Positions 6,828 through 10,868 of a stretch of 10,868 nucleotides of DNA are shown here, piece by piece. The notes beneath the pieces were generated by a model. The model was not told the origin of the DNA, made no database searches, and saw nothing but the letters and a program-made list of their open reading frames with translations. Within the stretch, counting starts at the first letter, position 1; each line of letters opens with the position of its first letter. This DNA is from Ruminococcaceae bacterium UBA1772. GTDB taxonomy: Bacteria; Bacillota; Clostridia; Oscillospirales; Acutalibacteraceae. A program made the position numbers and the translations under genes. The stretch is taken from the NCBI GenBank assembly GCA_002314645.1, contig DCGS01000032.1, positions 18,993 through 29,860 of the forward strand. Reading direction: 5' to 3'.

Positions 6828-6830
6828 TAA

Positions 6831-7676
6831 ATGCAACAGACTATATACATAGACAACTTAATAATTGTTAATGCTACAATTGATATATACATTCTTATTA
6901 TTACTGGCATTTTAAGTCATGTAAGGATAATTAAGTGGCGGCTTCTACTTGGTGGACTTGTTGCTGGACTATTATCTCTTATGATATTCCTGCCAGAAAT
7001 GAATGATGCAATTAGCATAACTTTAAAAGCTCTTGCAATGGCTGGAATTGTTCTAATATCTTTTCCAATTCATTGTAAGAGCTCTTTTTTTGTAACTTAT
7101 TCCTATTATTTGCTAGTAAATCTTCTTTTTGGTGGTGCTGTATTTCTTATTTCAAATCTATTTAACTCAAAACTCATTTATTACAACAATAACTCATTGT
7201 ATTTTGATATATCTACGTCTTTTATTATTGCAATTACAACATTTACATACATATTACTTAAAATAACCGTAAAATTGACTGTAAAGCCCACAAATACGAA
7301 TGATCTGTACGATGTGTCAATTGTCTTTGGTGAAAAGAAAGAAGGCTTTAAAGCGCTTCTAGACACAGGAAACTCACTTAAGGAATATTTCTCTGGTTCA
7401 CCAGTAATTATTATTAATCAAAATATTGCGGAGAAGCTAATTGGTTGTATTGATGAAATTCCTGAAGAAAAATATAGGCTTATTCCATACTCAGATGTAT
7501 CTGGTGACGGGGTATTAAAATCATTTAGATATGATTCTTTATTAATTTCTATGAATAAGAAAACATTTAAAGTTGATAAATGCTATGCAGCCATACGCGA
7601 AGGTCAACTAACAAGCGGCTCTTATGAAGCAATAATTAACCCTGATCTTATAAACATTGCAAAGGAGGTAAAATAG
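6831..7676 (+). CDS. spoIIGA: SpoIIGA, sporulation sigma-E factor-processing peptidase
   Basis: Membrane aspartic protease that removes the pro-sequence of sigma-E at the sporulation septum after a signal from the forespore. The N-terminal half (to about residue 150) has about five hydrophobic segments, near 10-28, 37-54, 62-80, 88-110 and 128-149. The C-terminal half holds the protease domain with the catalytic motif LLDTGNSL, D178 being the expected active aspartate. The family-typical GxYEAIINP appears near 263-271. The 281-residue length is close to that of characterised members. The SD GGTGAG lies four bases before the ATG and can be trapped in a hairpin. The stop TAG directly abuts the sigE ATG, and the sigE SD lies in the last SpoIIGA codons, so protease and substrate are translationally coupled. 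Confidence 0.94.
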   Translation: MQQTIYIDNLIIVNATIDIYILIITGILSHVRIIKWRLLLGGLVAGLLSLMIFLPEMNDAISITLKALAMAGIVLISFPIHCKSSFFVTYSYYLLVNLLFGGAVFLISNLFNSKLIYYNNNSLYFDISTSFIIAITTFTYILLKITVKLTVKPTNTNDLYDVSIVFGEKKEGFKALLDTGNSLKEYFSGSPVIIINQNIAEKLIGCIDEIPEEKYRLIPYSDVSGDGVLKSFRYDSLLISMNKKTFKVDKCYAAIREGQLTSGSYEAIINPDLINIAKEVK

Positions 7677-8384
7677 ATGCCAGTAAAATCTGTCTATTTA
7701 AAAATAAAGCTATTATTACTCAAACTGTTTTCTAATGAAATTCATTATATTAATGGTCCAGAACTTCTTCCACCGCCTTTAAATCCACAAGTAGAAGAAG
7801 AGTATGTACTTCTTTGTTTAAATGGAGATAAAAAGGCAAAGGAAGAGTTAATAACACACAATCTAAGACTTGTCGTATATATTGCAAAGAAGTTTGAATC
7901 CACAGGTATTAATTTAGAAGATTTAATATCCATTGGTAGTATAGGGCTAATAAAAGCAATTAACACGTTTAAACCAGATAAAAAGATTAAGCTAGCTACA
8001 TACGCGTCTAGATGTATTGAAAATGAAATATTAATGTACTTACGTAAAACTAGCAATCAAAAGCTTGAAGTATCTTTAGAAGAACCATTAAATATAGATT
8101 ATGATGGGAATGAACTTTTGTTATCTGACATTATGGGTAGCGACCCAAATATTGTTGTAGTGGAAATTGAGAATGAAGATGAAAAGAACATTATTAATAA
8201 TATTGTAGATAATCTTCCAGAAAGAGATAAAACAATTATGTGTATGAGATACGGGTTAAAGGGTGTAAAAGAGCATACGCAAAAGGAAGTAGCAGATGAG
8301 CTTGGCATTTCTCAAAGCTACATTTCAAGACTGGAAAAAAGAATAATAGAGGATATAAAAATTAAAATAGAAAAAAGTTATTAA
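7677..8384 (+). CDS. sigE: RNA polymerase sporulation sigma factor SigE (pro-sigma-E)
   Basis: Sigma-70 family factor that directs early mother-cell gene expression in sporulation. It is made as an inactive membrane-associated precursor. The pro-sequence is the basic-hydrophobic stretch at 1-23. By alignment with Bacillus subtilis, SpoIIGA should cut between H23 and Y24, just before INGPELLPPPL. Region 2 is nearly identical to the family (NLRLVVYIAKKFESTGIN 62-79, DLISIGSIGLIKA 82-94, KLATYASRCIENEILMYLR 105-123). DYDGNELLLSDI (141-152) is another hallmark. Region 4 ends with the promoter-reading HTH, QKEVADELGISQSYISRLEKR (202-222). The SD AAAGGAGGT is seven bases before the ATG. The 235 residues are complete. 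The Bacillus third gene, sigG, is not downstream here. Confidence 0.97.
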   Translation: MPVKSVYLKIKLLLLKLFSNEIHYINGPELLPPPLNPQVEEEYVLLCLNGDKKAKEELITHNLRLVVYIAKKFESTGINLEDLISIGSIGLIKAINTFKPDKKIKLATYASRCIENEILMYLRKTSNQKLEVSLEEPLNIDYDGNELLLSDIMGSDPNIVVVEIENEDEKNIINNIVDNLPERDKTIMCMRYGLKGVKEHTQKEVADELGISQSYISRLEKRIIEDIKIKIEKSY

Positions 8385-8455
8385 ATTTCAAAATTTTTTC
8401 GTGCATGATTAACATCGTTATGATACAATGATTTCGCACAAAAGAAACAGAGGAG

Positions 8456-8851
8456 ATGATCCTTATTTTTAAGGAAGAATCTGTGCTTTTGGCGTTTGCT
8501 TTTATTTTAATTTCTGGGGTTTTATTTTTTAACGTTTTTGAAGTGAAATCAGAAAAAAATGAAGTTGTTTCAACTACCATAGAAACGACCAAATATATAG
8601 TTACTTCAACAGAAGTTCAGACTACTGAAACCACTTCACAAAACACACAGAGTAACAGTAATTTAATTAACATTAATACTGCTACTGAAGAAGAATTACA
8701 AAAGCTACCTGGCATTGGTAAAACAAAGGCCCATTCAATTGTTGAATTTAGAGAAAGTAACGGGCCTTTTCCAACGGTGAAGTCTATTACTAACGTTCCT
8801 GGTATTGGAGAAAAAACTCTAGAAAAAATCATAGATAATATAACGGTATAA
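8456..8851 (+). CDS. ComEA-like helix-hairpin-helix DNA-binding protein, membrane-anchored
   Basis: This is a 131-residue protein with a single N-terminal transmembrane segment (about 10-27), a Ser/Thr-rich linker (about 39-68) and a C-terminal tandem helix-hairpin-helix domain (about 70-131) with PGIGKT (85-90) and PGIGEK (115-120). ComEA proteins bind double-stranded DNA outside the membrane during competence. This copy lacks the SLBB-like domain of Bacillus ComEA, and no comEC or pilus gene is in view. The start is uncertain: GAGGAG directly touches the ATG at 8456 with no spacer. The alternative GTG at 8483 has AAGGAAG five bases upstream and gives a 122-residue protein starting at the membrane segment. 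The next gene follows after 22 bases. Roles other than DNA uptake are possible. Confidence 0.85.
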   Translation: MILIFKEESVLLAFAFILISGVLFFNVFEVKSEKNEVVSTTIETTKYIVTSTEVQTTETTSQNTQSNSNLININTATEEELQKLPGIGKTKAHSIVEFRESNGPFPTVKSITNVPGIGEKTLEKIIDNITV

Positions 8852-8873
8852 TAAACAAAGGAGCGCGAAAAAG

Positions 8874-10292
8874 TTGGTCTTTTCAAGTCTAGCATTCGTT
8901 TACATATTTTTACCTATATGTTTCCTTCTATATTTCTTTATTGCAAGGGACATAAAGCAACGTAATATTATTCTTCTTGTTATGTCACTTATATTCTATG
9001 CATGGGGTGAACCAAAATGGATTATCCTCATGGTTATAAGTACACTTGTTGAATTTATTGGCGCTAAAATCATAGATGAAAATAGGGGAACAACAAAAGC
9101 AAAAGTTGCACTTGGTGTTTCAGTAGCTACATCGCTTAGCTTCCTCTTTATTTTTAAGTATTTTGATTTCTTTGCGTTTAACTTTGCTAATATTTTTGGC
9201 CTTACACCAAAGCTTCTTGAGCTTACTCTTCCAATAGGAATTTCATTCTATACATTCCAGACAATTACATATATTGTGGATGTTTATAAGGAAAAAGTGC
9301 CTGTTCAAAAATCATTTGCAACACTTCTTCTTTATGTTTCAATGTTCCCTCAGCTTATTGCGGGACCTATTGTTAAGTATTCGGATATTGAAGAACAGTT
9401 AAATAACAGAAAATATCATCCAAAGGCTGTAGGCGAGGGTGTAATTAGATTTTTAGTTGGTCTTGCTAAGAAAATTATTCTTGCAAACATTGCAGGTGAA
9501 ATGGCTACTAAGTTCCTTGATGGTGACCTTGAAACATTGTCATTCTTAGGTGCATGGATTGGAATTATTTCTTATACACTTCAAATTTACTTTGATTTCT
9601 CAGCTTATTCAGATATGGCAATTGGTCTTGGTAAAATATTTGGATTTACTTATCCAGAGAACTTTAATTATCCATATATTGCAACAACTATTAGCGACTT
9701 TTGGAAAAGATGGCATATTTCGCTTACAACATTCTTTAGAGAATACTTATATATTCCACTTGGAGGAAATAGAAAGCATCACGTATTAAACCTTTTAATT
9801 GTTTGGGTTCTTACCGGCTTTTGGCATGGATCTGCTTGGAACTTCATTCTTTGGGGACTTTACTATTATGTACTCGTATGTCTTGAAAGATTGTTCCTTG
9901 GTAGAATAATTGAAAATCTTCCAAGCTTTGTTGGACATTTCTACACAATGTTCCTTGTAATAATTGGCTGGGTATTCTTCTATTTTGAAGATATGGATAG
10001 ACTTCGTGCCTTCTTCCCAGTACTATTTGGATTTGGCGCTAATTCATTTATAGGCGTCACTGACAGAGCTGTGTTCCTAAACCATATAATTTTCTTTATA
10101 ATTGCAATTCTTGCAGTAACTCCTATATCTAAGGTAATAAAGAAGAAATTTGTTGAATTTAAATCTAAATCAAACACAACAGAAACTATTGGTGACGTAT
10201 CATTAGTTCTGTTAACATTATTTATGTTATTCATAGATACTGCTGCAATGGTTGGTTCAACATTCAATCCATTTTTATACTTTAGATTTTAG
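8874..10292 (+). CDS. MBOAT family O-acyltransferase (AlgI/DltB-like)
   Basis: This is a 472-residue polytopic membrane enzyme with about ten or more hydrophobic segments. It is expected to move acyl groups, often acetyl, across the membrane onto an exported polysaccharide, teichoic acid or glycan. The opening residues VFSSLAFVYIFLPICFLLY match the family N-terminus, so the TTG at 8874 is the likely start, with AAAGGAG ten bases upstream. Family motifs are FPQLIAGPIVKYSDI (158-172), FDFSAYSDMAIGLGKIFGF (240-258), DFWKRWHISLTTFFREYLYIPLGG (275-298, with H281) and LTGFWHGSAWNFILWG (313-328, with the catalytic-type H318). All are intact and the length is normal. The next gene encodes a short DHHW/AlgX-like protein, the usual partner type, supporting an envelope-polymer acylation role. 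The exact acceptor is unknown. Confidence 0.93.
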   Translation: MVFSSLAFVYIFLPICFLLYFFIARDIKQRNIILLVMSLIFYAWGEPKWIILMVISTLVEFIGAKIIDENRGTTKAKVALGVSVATSLSFLFIFKYFDFFAFNFANIFGLTPKLLELTLPIGISFYTFQTITYIVDVYKEKVPVQKSFATLLLYVSMFPQLIAGPIVKYSDIEEQLNNRKYHPKAVGEGVIRFLVGLAKKIILANIAGEMATKFLDGDLETLSFLGAWIGIISYTLQIYFDFSAYSDMAIGLGKIFGFTYPENFNYPYIATTISDFWKRWHISLTTFFREYLYIPLGGNRKHHVLNLLIVWVLTGFWHGSAWNFILWGLYYYVLVCLERLFLGRIIENLPSFVGHFYTMFLVIIGWVFFYFEDMDRLRAFFPVLFGFGANSFIGVTDRAVFLNHIIFFIIAILAVTPISKVIKKKFVEFKSKSNTTETIGDVSLVLLTLFMLFIDTAAMVGSTFNPFLYFRF

Positions 10293-10309
10293 AAAGGAGT
10301 AAAAGAATA

Positions 10310-10693
10310 ATGCATAGACTTAAGAAAAGTTATATTCATAGTAATACTTTTGCAATGGTTATATTTTTTATATTTTTTGTAATCATTTCTATATTTTTAA
10401 TTATTAGTATTTTTGCTCCTGAGAAAACTGTTTCAGAAAGAGAGAACAGAACTCTTCAAGAGTTTCCAACTCCATCTATATCAACAGTATTTAATGGAAC
10501 ATTTATAAAAGATTTTGAAAATCATTATTCAGATACATTTCCACTTAGAAATTTCTTCTTGGATGTAAATGATGGTATAAAGAAAATAACGTCACAGTTA
10601 TCAATTGGTGGAGACGACATAGTTATTTATGACGCCAACAAAACTGGTGATGATTTCGGCGGTGAATCGCTGGAGGACGTTGAAAAACGGTAA
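10310..10693 (+). CDS. Short DHHW/AlgX-like protein, apparently lacking the catalytic domain
   Basis: This is a 127-residue protein with a basic N-terminus, one transmembrane segment (about 14-36) and an external part. The motifs SERENRTLQEFP (42-53) and FENHYSDTFPLRNFFLD (69-85) are the N-terminal signature of DHHW/AlgX/AlgJ-like proteins, which work with MBOAT enzymes. Full family members are typically several hundred residues and continue into an SGNH-hydrolase-like domain. Here the reading frame stops at TAA 10691-10693 after an acidic tail (DDFGGESLEDVE), and a new gene with its own SD starts 13 bases on. The ATG has AAAGGAG ten bases upstream. It could be a decayed or deleted gene, or a genuinely short accessory subunit; the clean end favours neither strongly. 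Confidence 0.75.
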   Translation: MHRLKKSYIHSNTFAMVIFFIFFVIISIFLIISIFAPEKTVSERENRTLQEFPTPSISTVFNGTFIKDFENHYSDTFPLRNFFLDVNDGIKKITSQLSIGGDDIVIYDANKTGDDFGGESLEDVEKR

Positions 10694-10706
10694 ATGAGGT
10701 GAAATA

Positions 10707-10868
10707 ATGCAGTATGTAATTTTAGACCTTGAATGGAATACTGCGTATTCTGGCAGACTCTCTGCCTTTGTTAATGAAGTAATTGAATTTGGTGCCGTAA
10801 AGCTTGATGAAAATCTTAATATAATAGATTCATTCTCAAGCTTTGTAAAACCACAAATTGAAAAGAAA
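10707..10868 (+). CDS. DEDD-family 3'-5' exonuclease, N-terminal part (runs off window)
   Basis: The first 54 residues of a gene cut by the window end are visible. The start MQYVILDLEWN contains the exonuclease motif I (D7 and E9, metal-binding), and NEVIEFGAVKLDE (28-40) is the typical following strand and helix of DnaQ/RNase T/KapD-type nucleases. The ATG at 10707 has GAGGTGA at 10696-10702, four bases upstream. Motifs II and III lie outside, so the substrate class (DNA proofreading, RNA trimming or other) cannot be decided. It starts 13 bases after the DHHW gene and may share its transcript. Confidence 0.85.
   Translation, partial: MQYVILDLEWNTAYSGRLSAFVNEVIEFGAVKLDENLNIIDSFSSFVKPQIEKK

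Noticed and set aside
8394..8446. Hairpin TTTTTTCGTGC with GCACAAAAGAA as terminator of sigE
   Set aside because: The stem has four GC-containing pairs, a mismatch, then A-U pairs, with a 31-base loop and no T tract after it. It does not qualify as an intrinsic terminator and does not cover the next SD.
10670..10706. Frameshift joining the short DHHW gene to downstream sequence
   Set aside because: The downstream reading frame is a clear exonuclease start with its own SD, with no DHHW-like continuation in any frame.

Overview
The window is AT-rich and densely coded. All complete genes lie on the + strand, with short gaps and mostly strong Shine-Dalgarno (SD) sequences. An IspH enzyme fused to ribosomal protein S1, together with a spoIIGA-sigE pair, points to an endospore-forming (or sporulation-gene-carrying) Clostridia member, probably of the Ruminococcus/Oscillospiraceae type. 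This assignment is inference from gene content; no marker in the window fixes a species.

Region A (1-5681) is a housekeeping cluster. The tail of an unidentified gene is followed by a MurR/RpiR-type sugar-phosphate-responsive regulator, a YhiN/HI0933-type flavoprotein, cytidylate kinase (cmk), a PlsC-type lysophosphatidate acyltransferase, and the IspH-S1 fusion. PlsC and ispH overlap by ATGA. The cluster ends at a long palindromic terminator. It joins CMP/dCMP phosphorylation (CDP-lipid and DNA precursors), phospholipid acylation, isoprenoid supply and translation.

Region B (5682-6770) is a single FkbM-type methyltransferase with an extra N-terminal domain, placed between the terminator and the sporulation genes.

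Region C (6771-8384) is the spoIIG locus: the membrane aspartic protease SpoIIGA and its substrate pro-sigma-E, which together set up the mother-cell programme after asymmetric division. Its upstream region has a TTGACA box with an over-long spacer, a Spo0A-box-like sequence, and a hairpin that would hide the spoIIGA ribosome binding site.

Region D (8385-10868) holds a ComEA-like helix-hairpin-helix protein, an MBOAT O-acyltransferase (AlgI/DltB type), a short DHHW/AlgX-like partner, and the start of a DEDD 3'-5' exonuclease that runs off the end. The MBOAT-DHHW pair suggests acylation of an exported or cell-wall polymer.

The best candidates for a second look are: (1) signals for separate internal production of ribosomal protein S1 from inside the ispH-S1 gene; (2) the RBS-sequestering hairpin and unusual promoter geometry before spoIIGA; and (3) the unusually short DHHW protein. 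No CRISPR array, transposon, phage gene, tRNA or rRNA was recognised, and no gap exceeds 300 bases.
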